A stretch of 64,000 nt of DNA. Origin: J054 sp963850255. Its GTDB lineage: Bacteria; Pseudomonadota; Gammaproteobacteria; Steroidobacterales; GCA-2729495. A model generated the notes under the pieces. It did no database searches. It was given only the letters and a program-made list of their open reading frames with translations, and was not told the origin of the DNA. The stretch covers positions 1 to 64,000 of the forward strand of contig CAWKLL010000045.1 of NCBI GenBank assembly GCA_963850255.1, written 5' to 3'. The position numbers were made by a program, and so were the translations under genes. Of this stretch, positions 7,532 to 15,420 are shown in pieces. Position 1 is the first letter of the stretch. Each line of letters opens with the position of its first letter.

Positions 7532-8248
7532 ATGTACTCATTACTATTGCTGCCGCTGGTCATCGCCAATACGCTGCTGGTGGTCTGGCTGGCGCGTAGC
7601 TGGTATCGCCAGCGCGACTGGCTGCTGCTGGCGACCCTGTTGCCGATGATTGCGCTGCCCTACGACACCGGCATTGTGGCGCTGGGCAGTACCCTGGGTG
7701 AGGGCGAGTTGCTGCGTATGCTGAGCGCGCCGCGCCTGAACTGGTTTTATCTGACTGTCCCGTTATTGCTGGTAATCGCCGGTGGCATCGTGCGCCGCGC
7801 GGATTTTCCCTGGGCGCAATCGAAGGCCTTCATGGTCGGGCTGTGCGCGCTGGCGCTGGGCTTTCTGGTGTTCGACTGGTCGAATATTTTCCAGGTGCCC
7901 GAGTTGTACCCGGCCTGCTTTAAAGATGTGCTGCGCTATGTATCTTCCGTGGATCCGGCGCAGGCCTGCAGACCGGGTCAGGCGGGCATCGACGTTGGCG
8001 GAAACATTCCCTGGGCGGGCCTGTTCGGCATGCTGGCGCTGCTGGTGGTGGGCGTATTGCTCTGGTGGAAGCGCGGCTGGCCCTGGCTGACGCTGGGTTC
8101 AATTGTCAGCGCGGTGTTTCTGGGTTTGCCGAACACACCCATCGGGCCGCTGAGTACGTTTTACGGCGACTTCATATCCATGGCTTCGATTGTCTGGACG
8201 GTGATTCATTTCTCGAGCTTGAAATCAGTCGGCCAGGCTGCTGTATAG
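7532..8248 (+). CDS. hypothetical multi-pass membrane protein
   Basis: The 238-residue product has about six hydrophobic segments, for example LLLLPLVIANTLLVVWLA, FYLTVPLLLVIAGGIV, LFGMLALLVVGVLLWW and LGSIVSAVFLGLPNTPIGPL. Two cysteines lie in a loop (PACFKDV and QACRPGQ) and could pair in the periplasm. I do not recognise a family. It is isolated, with repeat copies on both sides. Confidence 0.7.
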   Translation: MYSLLLLPLVIANTLLVVWLARSWYRQRDWLLLATLLPMIALPYDTGIVALGSTLGEGELLRMLSAPRLNWFYLTVPLLLVIAGGIVRRADFPWAQSKAFMVGLCALALGFLVFDWSNIFQVPELYPACFKDVLRYVSSVDPAQACRPGQAGIDVGGNIPWAGLFGMLALLVVGVLLWWKRGWPWLTLGSIVSAVFLGLPNTPIGPLSTFYGDFISMASIVWTVIHFSSLKSVGQAAV

Positions 8249-8251
8249 CGG

Positions 8252-8380
8252 TAAAGGTGCCGGGTCTATTTACCTTGGCAAAGCAGTAAAGGTGCCGCAG
8301 AAGGTGCCGGGTCTATTTTTTTTCCGCCTGGGCACCGTTTGACCTCTAACGACGCCCGGCAAATAGACCCGGCACCTTTT
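8252..8380. repeat. cluster of three REP-like repeats in inverted arrangement
   Basis: Direct copies begin at 8252 and 8301, with a truncated GTAAAGGTGCCGCAG between them at 8286-8300. An inverted copy (AAATAGACCCGGCACCTTTT) is at 8361-8380. Copies 8301-8316 and 8361-8380 can pair across a loop of about 44 bases, a REPIN-like doublet. It fills most of the gap between the membrane protein gene and the MazG-like gene. Confidence 0.8.
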
Positions 8381-8441
8381 AGACACATTAATATAGGCTC
8401 CCTGACTCCAGTCCCCGGCTTATCACTTGCGGAACCTCATC

Positions 8442-8798
8442 ATGCAGCAACCCGGCGCGCTTGCCCCTGTCTCCAAACTGCTCAGCGACTTCGCCACGGA
8501 GCGTGACTGGCAGCAGTTTCATTCGCCGAAGAATCTCGCCATGGCGCTGAGCGTTGAAGTGGGCGAGTTGCTCGAGCATTTTCAGTGGCGCACGCAGGCT
8601 GAATCCGCCGATCTGGATGACGCCGCCCGCCTGGCCGTGAGTAATGAGATCGCCGATGTGCAGATTTACCTGATTCGCCTGGCCGATCAGCTGGGCATCG
8701 ATATACTCGCGCAGCTCGAGCGCAAGATGCGTGAGAACAGCGAGAAGTATCCGGCCGATCGGGTCCGCGGCAGTGCGAAGAAGTACACGGAGTACTGA
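8442..8798 (+). CDS. MazG-like nucleotide pyrophosphohydrolase
   Basis: The 118-residue all-alpha protein carries the MazG/dCTPase metal-binding pattern: SVEVGELLEHFQW (ExxE) and SNEIADVQIYLIRLAD (ExxD). Such house-cleaning enzymes hydrolyse noncanonical or excess nucleoside triphosphates to monophosphates. The length fits the single-domain MazG-like group. ATG at 8442 is the natural start. RlmJ follows 21 bases after the stop, so cotranscription is likely. Confidence 0.85.
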   Translation: MQQPGALAPVSKLLSDFATERDWQQFHSPKNLAMALSVEVGELLEHFQWRTQAESADLDDAARLAVSNEIADVQIYLIRLADQLGIDILAQLERKMRENSEKYPADRVRGSAKKYTEY

Positions 8799-8819
8799 TG
8801 CGCGTGGTGGGCTGACGCC

Positions 8820-9644
8820 TTGTTAAGTTATCAACATGACTACCACGCCGGTAATCACGCCGATGTGCTGAAGCATTGGTTGCTGGTGGAGTGCGTGGAG
8901 TATCTGCAGCAGAAGCCGGCCGGCTTCGAGTACATCGATACCCATGCCGGTGCCGGCTGGTATCGGCTGGATTCGGCCCTGGCGCTCAAAAACCGGGAGT
9001 TCGAAGGCGGTATCGCGCGCCTGCTTGAGCAACCCATTGAGGAAATGGAAAGCTACCTGCGCCTGGTGCGCGAGCCGGTGGCGGCCCAGCGCTATCCCGG
9101 CTCGCCGGGCCTGGTGAATGAATTATTGCGCCCGCAGGATCGCAGCTGGCTGTTTGAGCTGCACCCGCAGGCCTTTGCCGCTTTGGAGAAAAGCTGCGCG
9201 CGCAAGAAGCAGACCCATGTGCGTCAGCAAGACGGATTCAAGGCATTGTTGCCGCTGCTGCCCGTGGCTTCCCGCCGCGCCCTGGTGCTCATCGACCCGG
9301 CCTACGAAGTGAAGGCCGATTACCAGGCCACGGTGCAACTGCTGCAACAGGTGCATAAGAAAATGCCGCAGGCCACTTGCCTGCTGTGGTATCCGCTGCT
9401 GGATGCCGCGCGCAATCAGAAAATGCAGCGCGAGCTGGACAAAGCCGCGCTGCCCGAGCTCTACCAGTTTGAACTGGCGCTACGCGAACCGCTGCCCGGC
9501 GCGGGCATGACCGGTTCGGGCGTTTTCATCCTGAATCCGCCGTGGACGCTGAAGGCAAGGGCAGACAGTGTGTTGCCGCGCCTGGCGGCACTACTGGCCG
9601 ATGACGGGGTGGGGCGGTATTGCAGTCGGGCGATGGGTAACTAG
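8820..9644 (+). CDS. rlmJ: 23S rRNA (adenine(2030)-N6)-methyltransferase RlmJ
   Basis: The N terminus MLSYQHDYHAGNHADVLKHW is diagnostic of RlmJ, which methylates A2030 of 23S rRNA using SAM. Other matches are ALWYP-like CLLWYPLLDAARNQKMQREL, MTGSGVFILNPPWTLKA and LVLIDPAYEVKADYQ. The catalytic motif is DPAY instead of the usual DPPY. The start must be TTG at 8820, because the conserved second residue Leu follows it directly and no upstream in-frame ATG fits. Length is 274 residues, close to the family norm. Its last 119 bases overlap, tail to tail, the exported protein gene on the other strand. Confidence 0.93.
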   Translation: MLSYQHDYHAGNHADVLKHWLLVECVEYLQQKPAGFEYIDTHAGAGWYRLDSALALKNREFEGGIARLLEQPIEEMESYLRLVREPVAAQRYPGSPGLVNELLRPQDRSWLFELHPQAFAALEKSCARKKQTHVRQQDGFKALLPLLPVASRRALVLIDPAYEVKADYQATVQLLQQVHKKMPQATCLLWYPLLDAARNQKMQRELDKAALPELYQFELALREPLPGAGMTGSGVFILNPPWTLKARADSVLPRLAALLADDGVGRYCSRAMGN

Positions 9645-10137
9645 GGCGGCGAGTCCTGCCGGTCTGCCAGCGGTTCAGCGCAGCCGCCGCGATCCCTGAC
9701 TGACCGACACTCACTTGCACCCCGACGCGGATCGTCTCTCCGGGCGGTTCGGCCACGCGCCGTTCGTGCACGCGACCGTCATACTCGTAGCGCACCCGGT
9801 ATCCGGCCAGCTCGGTTTTCGATTCCATGCGTGTGACCATGCGACAGGCATAGACGTCGGCCGCGGGCTCGCGCAGTTCGATATCGCGGGTCAGCGCGCC
9901 GAGCAGATCGGCGCCGGGATCGCGTACGCGGGCATCGCCGAGCATGGTGCGATCCACGGGTCTCTGTGTCGTCGAGGGTTCATAGCCGCATTGTTCTGTG
10001 CGCACCGGCACCTGGCGCGCCTCGTAAATCGGCTGGGTGTCGAGCACCGCGGCCTGGTCATAAAACATCTCGGCAGCGGCGGGCATGGCGAGCATCATTG
10101 CGCTGATGCTTGTGATGGCGAGTAGTCGATAGCGCAT
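9526..10137 (-). CDS. exported protein related to the glycine-zipper protein at 17246, last gene of the envelope operon
   Basis: The 203-residue product has a signal peptide (MRYRLLAITSISAMMLAMPAAA). Its segment CRMVTRMESKTELAGYRVRY followed by EYDGRVHERRVAEPPGETIRV parallels CRIEQVTHQEERVDGYRVTYE of the 17246-17866 protein. Here the glycine zipper is absent. The C-terminal 40 residues, which overlap rlmJ, are Pro/Arg/Ser-rich and may be the product of a late frameshift rather than a real domain. It follows the lytic transglycosylase gene by 21 bases. Confidence 0.65.
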   Translation of the reverse strand: MRYRLLAITSISAMMLAMPAAAEMFYDQAAVLDTQPIYEARQVPVRTEQCGYEPSTTQRPVDRTMLGDARVRDPGADLLGALTRDIELREPAADVYACRMVTRMESKTELAGYRVRYEYDGRVHERRVAEPPGETIRVGVQVSVGQSGIAAAALNRWQTGRTRRPSYPSPDCNTAPPRHRPVVPPGAATHCLPLPSASTADSG

Positions 10138-10158
10138 CTTGTTCTCCTTGTCGTTCCG

Positions 10159-10944
10159 CTACTGCAGCGGAAACCCGGCCCGGCTCAGCAGGTTCGCGCT
10201 GCGATTGAATTCATCGCGATCCTGGTAGGTGAGCACGACAATGAACTCGCCCACGCCCTGGCGGAACCAGTCGAGGGCCAGCCCGGGTGCCGCGCCTTCC
10301 ATGCGCTCGATGAACGCAATGGCCCGATAGGGCTCGGCGAAGTGAATGACGGTGGTGCGACCGAGTGCCGAGTAGAGTTGATTCGCCGTGGTGTTCGCCG
10401 TGCGTCGGTCGCCGAGCACATAGCCGAGGTGGCGAAAGATGTAGCCGCTGTACCAGGCGGCGCCCGACGGGATATTGCTGCCGTCGGTGGCGATCCGGCC
10501 CGGCCCGTAGTTGTAGGCCGCCAGCGCCAGGTGCAGGTTGCCGCTGTAGCGCGACAGCAGTTCCTTCAGGTAACGCGCGCCGGCATCGATGTTGGTGCAG
10601 GGATCGTAGAGTTGCGACAGGCGATGGATGCCGAGGTGGTTGGCCGTGCCCGGCCAGAGGATTTGCATCACGCCGTAGGCATCGGCCTTGGAGCGGGCCG
10701 TGGCTTCGAAGTCGCTCTCGCCGCGGGCCACGGCCAGCAACAGGGTTTCCGGCAGCCCGTGCGCATTGGCCGCGCGCAGGAAGCACTGGCTATGCGGAAA
10801 GCGGTAACTCGGCGATATCTGCGTGTCGCGAGCGAGGTATTCGCGCCAGGCCTGGTCCAGCGCCGGCGCGGTGCGCGCCTGGACCCCGCCGCAGCTGATC
10901 AACGCGAGGAGCAGGACCAGCCAGCTATGGCGCGGCCGGGTCAT
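10159..10944 (-). CDS. exported lytic transglycosylase, SLT family
   Basis: The 261-residue protein has a signal peptide (WLVLLLALISCGGVQA). An SLT-type goose-lysozyme fold follows: AVARGESDFEATARSKADAY, with the putative catalytic Glu76, then GVMQILWPGTANHLGI, and LALAAYNYGPGRI. These enzymes cleave the MurNAc-GlcNAc bond of peptidoglycan with 1,6-anhydro ring formation. Its start overlaps the stop of the upstream gene by four bases (ATGA), tying it to the proton-channel operon, where it may open the wall locally for the other components. Confidence 0.88.
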   Translation of the reverse strand: MTRPRHSWLVLLLALISCGGVQARTAPALDQAWREYLARDTQISPSYRFPHSQCFLRAANAHGLPETLLLAVARGESDFEATARSKADAYGVMQILWPGTANHLGIHRLSQLYDPCTNIDAGARYLKELLSRYSGNLHLALAAYNYGPGRIATDGSNIPSGAAWYSGYIFRHLGYVLGDRRTANTTANQLYSALGRTTVIHFAEPYRAIAFIERMEGAAPGLALDWFRQGVGEFIVVLTYQDRDEFNRSANLLSRAGFPLQ

Positions 10945-11717
10945 AGCGCGGCTTCTTGCAGGTCGAGCCCGGTCTCGGCCTGGATCTGCGCGAGCTTGGT
11001 GGTGCGCTCGCTATCATCGCTGTAGGCGAACGCCACCTGGTAGACGCCGGGCTTGAGTCGCACCACCCGGTAGTCGATGCCGGTGATGGCCGTCAGGCGT
11101 GCCGCGAATCCGTTGGCGGCGATCTCGCTGCGGAACGGATTCCAGATGGACTGCCAGAGCGGGTCGCTGTTCGGCATGGCGGGGTCGGGCGGCAGGCTCG
11201 CTGTGTTCGCTGCGGCCGCGGTGCTTGTGGCCCAGGCGTTTGTTTGCGTGGTGTCGTCGGTGGGCAGGGAGTCTGTCGCTGCCGGTGTGGCATACGCGAA
11301 GTCATCTGCAAGGTTTGCTGCATCGGCTGGTAGTTCTGTGTCAGCTGGCCAGTTGGCAGTTCCGGCAATGCTGGAAGCCGACTCCGACTTCGACATCGAT
11401 ACTGCTCCCGACATCAGTCCCGGTCGCGGTTCTACGCCTGCTGCCGATTCCGTAACGGTGTTTGCGTTGGCCGGTGTCTCTACATTCGCGTCGGCTTCTA
11501 TTTCTACTTGCATAGAATCAAAGCGATCGGTGGATGGAAAGCTATCGGTCTCCGGACCGTTCAGCGTGGTGACCTCAGCCATCGCGTTCGGTAACCGCAG
11601 TGTCGCCTCGGCAAGCGTTTCCGCCGAGCTCTCACGCAAGGCCGGTCTGCCCAGCACCATCACAATGGCGCCGATGGCCAGCGCCGCACCCGCTATAAAA
11701 CCCAGTAATCGAAACAT
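10941..11717 (-). CDS. membrane-anchored low-complexity protein with SPOR-like C-terminal domain
   Basis: The 258-residue protein starts with an uncleaved anchor (MFRLLGFIAGAALAIGAIVM). A long Ala/Thr/Ser/Asp-rich, presumably extended periplasmic linker follows, from about residue 30 to 185. The C terminus is a compact domain: FAARLTAITGIDYRVVRLKP, GVYQVAFAYSDDSERTTKLA and QIQAETGLDL. Its alternation of a short beta strand, helix and strand resembles SPOR peptidoglycan-binding domains, though I cannot confirm the family. The ATG at 11717 precedes the anchor directly, ten bases after the upstream stop. Confidence 0.65.
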   Translation of the reverse strand: MFRLLGFIAGAALAIGAIVMVLGRPALRESSAETLAEATLRLPNAMAEVTTLNGPETDSFPSTDRFDSMQVEIEADANVETPANANTVTESAAGVEPRPGLMSGAVSMSKSESASSIAGTANWPADTELPADAANLADDFAYATPAATDSLPTDDTTQTNAWATSTAAAANTASLPPDPAMPNSDPLWQSIWNPFRSEIAANGFAARLTAITGIDYRVVRLKPGVYQVAFAYSDDSERTTKLAQIQAETGLDLQEAAL

Positions 11718-11727
11718 CGTTGTACTC

Positions 11728-13278
11728 CTAGTCCACGTGCTCAATGCGCACGGCCTGCCAGTCGAGCGCATACGGCCAGCGCTCGGTGATGTTGCGCAGC
11801 TCGCCGAGCCAGGCTTGCAAGGCAGGCCCGGTGAGCCCGCGGGTGGCGGAGAGCGTGCAGCGGCTCGGCAACTGACTGATCAGCGCGGCCAGTTCGCGCG
11901 CGGCGTTCCGGTCGCTGACGGCCAGGGCGTAGAAACTCTCGATGCCCGGGCGGCCTTGCCAGGCCGATGCCGACGGCCGGCTGTCGTTGGCGGCCGGGAA
12001 CTGCAGCGTCTGGCCGGCGCGCGCACTGATCCAGGGCGATGAACTGCCGCAGCGCGGGCCCGACACGCTGACCAGGCCGTGAATAACCTGGAAATTGAGC
12101 AGGAACACCGAGGCATCGCCGACGGTGCGCGTCTGGAGCAGAAAACATTCGCCGCGCGCGACACTGTGGTCGGCGGTCACCAGCGGCTGTTTACGCCGTG
12201 ACGAACCGTAGCGGAAGCATGAGCGTTGCCGGCGCGGCTCCAGGATGCTTAACGGTGCAATTAATCCGCTGGATCCGTAGCGCGCAGGTATTTGGCTCGC
12301 CGGCCTGGTGCTGACGGGTATCGGCATCGGTGTCGGTGTCGATGTCGATGACGACGCAACAATGGGGCGGCGCGTATTCGGTAGCCGCAGGTAAGCACTC
12401 GCGCTGACGGCCGGCAGGGCCGCGGCATTGCCCGTGGGCGTCAGGGTTACCCAGTACTGGTGTAAGTCGCCGCTAATGGCATGTGCCTTGCCTTCAAGCC
12501 GGGCATTGGCCGCCGCCGCATCGGCGGTGATTTGCAGCGCGGGATTGCCCGACAGGTTGTTGCGCACCAGTTCCAGTGCGCCGGCCATGGGCGTTGTCGT
12601 TGCCTCTGTCACGCCCTGTTCCGCGGCGATCACATACTCGCCGGCAACCTGTCGCATCAGTTCGCAGGTCAGATCGTGGGCCAGGCGCGCGGCGAGCATG
12701 TCGGCCTGGCCGGCGGTGAAGGGCACTTCGCGGCTGCCGCGAAAGTATTCGTCCGTCATGGCCTGTTCGAAGGCTTTGGCCTGCGCCCGCGTCAGGCGAC
12801 CCTGCCAGGCCTTGCCCGTGCCGGCGACCCAGCTGCGGTCCTCGGCGTCGAGCACGCGCAGCGTGATGCGGTGTTGGCCGTCGACCAGTTGCGTCGCCTC
12901 GAGACCGATGTAGTAGTGCGTGTCATCGCGTTGGCAATTAATCGTCTGCGCGTCGCGCGCTGCCGTTGCATGGCCGGGCTGCCAGCCGATGGTGATGCCC
13001 GGCAGCTCGATGAGGCTATCCACCAGGCTGTCGCGCAGCGCCAGCACCAGCGCATTACTCACGGGCGCCGGTGCGCCGTCTTTGAGCGCGACGAACACCA
13101 CCGTTTCGCCCTTAAAACGCGGGTGCTCGGTGAGCTGGCTGGCGAGATAGGGGGCGAGTTCCTGCTCGTTCCAGGTAGCCAGCGAGGCGGCGCTCGCTTG
13201 CGCGCCGACCAGGGTCGCGGCGCACAGGCATAGCGGTAGCAGCCAGCGGGTGATGCGATTGTTGCGCGGCGTGCTCAT
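11728..13278 (-). CDS. exported protein with FlgO/CsgG-like N-terminal and DUF4384-like C-terminal region
   Basis: The 516-residue protein has a signal peptide (LLPLCLCAATLVGAQASAA). The N-terminal domain begins WNEQELAPYLASQLTEHPRF and contains NALVLALRDSLVDSLIELPG, resembling proteins that assemble at the outer membrane (FlgO or CsgG types). A Ser/Thr/Pro-rich linker near residues 300-340 separates it from a C-terminal part with GECFLLQTRTVGDASVFLLN and FPAANDSRPSASAWQGRPGI. That part fits DUF4384, a domain often attached to exported regulatory or peptidase modules. These assignments rest on pattern resemblance only. The gene lies two bases after the TolR-like gene. Confidence 0.6.
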   Translation of the reverse strand: MSTPRNNRITRWLLPLCLCAATLVGAQASAASLATWNEQELAPYLASQLTEHPRFKGETVVFVALKDGAPAPVSNALVLALRDSLVDSLIELPGITIGWQPGHATAARDAQTINCQRDDTHYYIGLEATQLVDGQHRITLRVLDAEDRSWVAGTGKAWQGRLTRAQAKAFEQAMTDEYFRGSREVPFTAGQADMLAARLAHDLTCELMRQVAGEYVIAAEQGVTEATTTPMAGALELVRNNLSGNPALQITADAAAANARLEGKAHAISGDLHQYWVTLTPTGNAAALPAVSASAYLRLPNTRRPIVASSSTSTPTPMPIPVSTRPASQIPARYGSSGLIAPLSILEPRRQRSCFRYGSSRRKQPLVTADHSVARGECFLLQTRTVGDASVFLLNFQVIHGLVSVSGPRCGSSSPWISARAGQTLQFPAANDSRPSASAWQGRPGIESFYALAVSDRNAARELAALISQLPSRCTLSATRGLTGPALQAWLGELRNITERWPYALDWQAVRIEHVD

Positions 13279-13279
13279 G

Positions 13280-14176
13280 CTACTGCTCCAGCCGCAGCTG
13301 GCCGTCGGCTTCAATCACCAGCGCACCCGATGACTGCTCGGCCAGGTAGCCGTTCAGTTGCTGGCGCATTTTCATCGGCAGGGTGACGCCCCACTTGACG
13401 GCGGGGTCCGGACCCAGCGTGCCCGAACGGCGCAGCGCTATAACCACGGTATCCGGCACCGTGCCGGGGTCCATCTCGTGAAACTGGTTCGGCGCCGACG
13501 CGGGCCAGAAGCTATAGGTGCCGCGATTCACGCTCATGCGCAGGGCCCGCTGCGGATTGATGGCGTACAGACCCACGGCGTTGTTCGCGACCAGGCGAGT
13601 CAGGGCAATGTCGGAGGCGAAGCGCAGCGAAAATCCTTCTTCGGCCGGGGCTGCGGCCGTTGTCTCATCGGGCTGCGCAATAGCCGTTGCCTGTTCGGAC
13701 GGCGTATCGGTAGTGACTTCGTCGAGCTGCGCGTTGGCCACAGGTTCTGGGAGCGTCGCTTCCCTGGCCGCTTCGATCGGCTGCGACCCATTCGGCTCGC
13801 TGGGCGGCGTCGATTCTGCAAGCGGCGCAACGCGCCGCGCCGGCGACTGATTCTCCGGCGCCCGGGTGTTCTCAGGCGATCTGGCATCAGCGGGTGGCGC
13901 GTTGATGACTGGCGGGGCCGCGTCGCGCGGCGCTCGCATCGCTGCGGCAACGGGCGCTGTGATTATCTCCCTGCGCTCCGAGTCCGGCGACGGCAACGCA
14001 CTGCTGTCCATGCTCGTCGGCACCTGCGGCAGGCTCTGCACCAGTGCAAACACCGCCACCAGGCACAGCGCCAGGATCGCCATGAAACGCATGATGTCCG
14101 TTTGCAGGTCGGCCGCGCCGCCGCCGTCAGCGTCGCCGCCGCGGTTGAGGGGGTAGAACAGCGGGGATCTATTCAT
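13280..14176 (-). CDS. TolR/ExbD-like membrane protein with long periplasmic region
   Basis: The 298-residue protein has one transmembrane segment, preceded by DLQTDIMRFMAILALCLVAV. The Asp at the start of this helix occupies the place of the proton-carrying Asp of ExbD, TolR and MotB. A Pro/Ala/Glu-rich linker of about 120 residues follows. The C-terminal domain contains FASDIALTRLVANNAVGLYA and VVIALRRSGTLGPDPAVKWG. It is about twice the length of classical ExbD or TolR. Its start overlaps the stop of the TolQ-like gene, as expected for a channel pair. The family call is by motif and context. Confidence 0.65.
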   Translation of the reverse strand: MNRSPLFYPLNRGGDADGGGAADLQTDIMRFMAILALCLVAVFALVQSLPQVPTSMDSSALPSPDSERREIITAPVAAAMRAPRDAAPPVINAPPADARSPENTRAPENQSPARRVAPLAESTPPSEPNGSQPIEAAREATLPEPVANAQLDEVTTDTPSEQATAIAQPDETTAAAPAEEGFSLRFASDIALTRLVANNAVGLYAINPQRALRMSVNRGTYSFWPASAPNQFHEMDPGTVPDTVVIALRRSGTLGPDPAVKWGVTLPMKMRQQLNGYLAEQSSGALVIEADGQLRLEQ

Positions 14177-14861
14177 CGCCCACCACCCGCATGCGTGCCG
14201 TGGCGTTGGGGTCGTGCAGATGCCGTTCGATCTGGCGCAGTGAGTCGCGCATTTCGGCGGTGTCGATGCGCGCGGCGCGATCGTAGTGCTGTTGCAGTTG
14301 CGCGCCGAGGGTCAGCGCCTTGTACACGCGCATCAGGTAGCCGCCGACGCCGCCGAAGATAGTGGTCGACAGCGCCAGCAGGATGCCGCCGTTGACCATT
14401 CGCTCGAGAATGGCAGCCGCCCCCTGTTGCATCATGACGTCGGGATCGCCGAGCGCGAAGATCAGCGCGCCGCGCATGCCGATGGCCGTCCAGATCACAC
14501 CGGTGCCGAAAAACAGCGCGATCCAGATGTCGCTGAGATGATCCAGTTGCACCACGTGATTGGTATGGGCATTGGCCGGACTGTCACGCTCGCCGGCGTG
14601 ATCCTGTTCCAGCCAGTTGCGCAGCCGCTGCAGGGTGATGAAGAAGGCCAGCCCCAGAGCGGCGAACACCGGGATCGAGGTACCGAGGTTCAGCGACACC
14701 CAGTCGAGCCAGTGATTCAGGTCGGGCAGGCGGTTGTCCGGGAACGACAGCAGGCCAAAGTGCGCCAGCGTGTAGATCAGCGCGGTGCCGCCCACCAGCG
14801 TGCCGAGCACGCCGGCGGCGAGACCTTGCAGGAACACCCGGGTAAAGCCGCGCCATGGCAT
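14169..14861 (-). CDS. MotA/TolQ/ExbB-like proton channel family protein
   Basis: The 230-residue protein has four hydrophobic segments: FLQGLAAGVLGTLVGGTALI, SIPVFAALGLAFFITL, IWIALFFGTGVIWTAIGMRG and GGILLALSTTIFGGVGGYLM. The last, with Gly and Thr residues, resembles TM3-TM4 of TolQ/ExbB/MotA. A cytoplasmic helical tail, LQQHYDRAARIDTAEMRDSL, follows. With the TolR/ExbD-like partner downstream it would form a proton-driven stator. No TonB, TolA or flagellar gene is nearby. Confidence 0.65.
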   Translation of the reverse strand: MPWRGFTRVFLQGLAAGVLGTLVGGTALIYTLAHFGLLSFPDNRLPDLNHWLDWVSLNLGTSIPVFAALGLAFFITLQRLRNWLEQDHAGERDSPANAHTNHVVQLDHLSDIWIALFFGTGVIWTAIGMRGALIFALGDPDVMMQQGAAAILERMVNGGILLALSTTIFGGVGGYLMRVYKALTLGAQLQQHYDRAARIDTAEMRDSLRQIERHLHDPNATARMRVVGDE

Positions 14862-14866
14862 CTTGC

Positions 14867-15420
14867 TTACCGGCTCGCCGCGCAGGCGGTGCAGGTGGCT
14901 TCGAGCACCAGTTCCATTTCCTGGTAGAGCTCGTTGGCGCGGTAGTAGCCGTCGTTGTCCTGGCTGATTCTGAGCAGGCCGCGTTCCTTGTCGCCCAGTT
15001 CGCGCTCCATGTCGGTGTACACGCGTTGCCGAATCGGGCAGGTGTGCGCGCAGTTGTTGTAGTCACCCTCCAGGGCGACGAACTTCACGTTGAAGTAGCG
15101 GTTGTAGTAGTGCTCGGCCTGGCGGCGGCTGAGCAGGCCCTGGTCGTTGGACCAGACCAGGAACTCGCTGAATACGCGCTTGTTCTCCGGCTGCGGATCG
15201 CCTTCGGCGATGCGTCAGCAGGTCGTCGTAGTAGCGATCGAAGTGCGCCTCGCAGCCGTTTAACAGCGAGTTCTGCGCCTCGTTGATGGCGGCGCCCAGG
15301 TTGTTGGTGGTCGGGCTGTCGCACATCGGCGTGCTGGTGGTGCAGGCCGACAGGATGGCGGCGACGACCAGCAGGCCGGCGAGCCTGGCGAGTGCGGAAA
15401 CTCAGGTGGTGTGTGTTCAT
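14867..15420 (-). pseudogene. lipoprotein gene of the envelope operon, broken by two frameshifts
   Basis: The ATG at 15418-15420 overlaps the stop of the upstream gene. After about nine codons the frame shifts (near 15391-15397) into a lipoprotein signal, LARLAGLLVVAAILSAC, whose Cys would be lipidated. It then reads NNLGAAINEAQNSLLNGCEA. A second shift near 15207-15213 moves into EGDPQPENKRVFSEFLVWSN, later GDYNNCAHTCPIRQRVYTDM, ending LEATCTACAASR. Both shifts are consistent with one extra base. If corrected, the protein is about 180 residues and Cys-rich. Given the density of similar shifts here, the gene may be intact in the organism. Confidence 0.55.
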
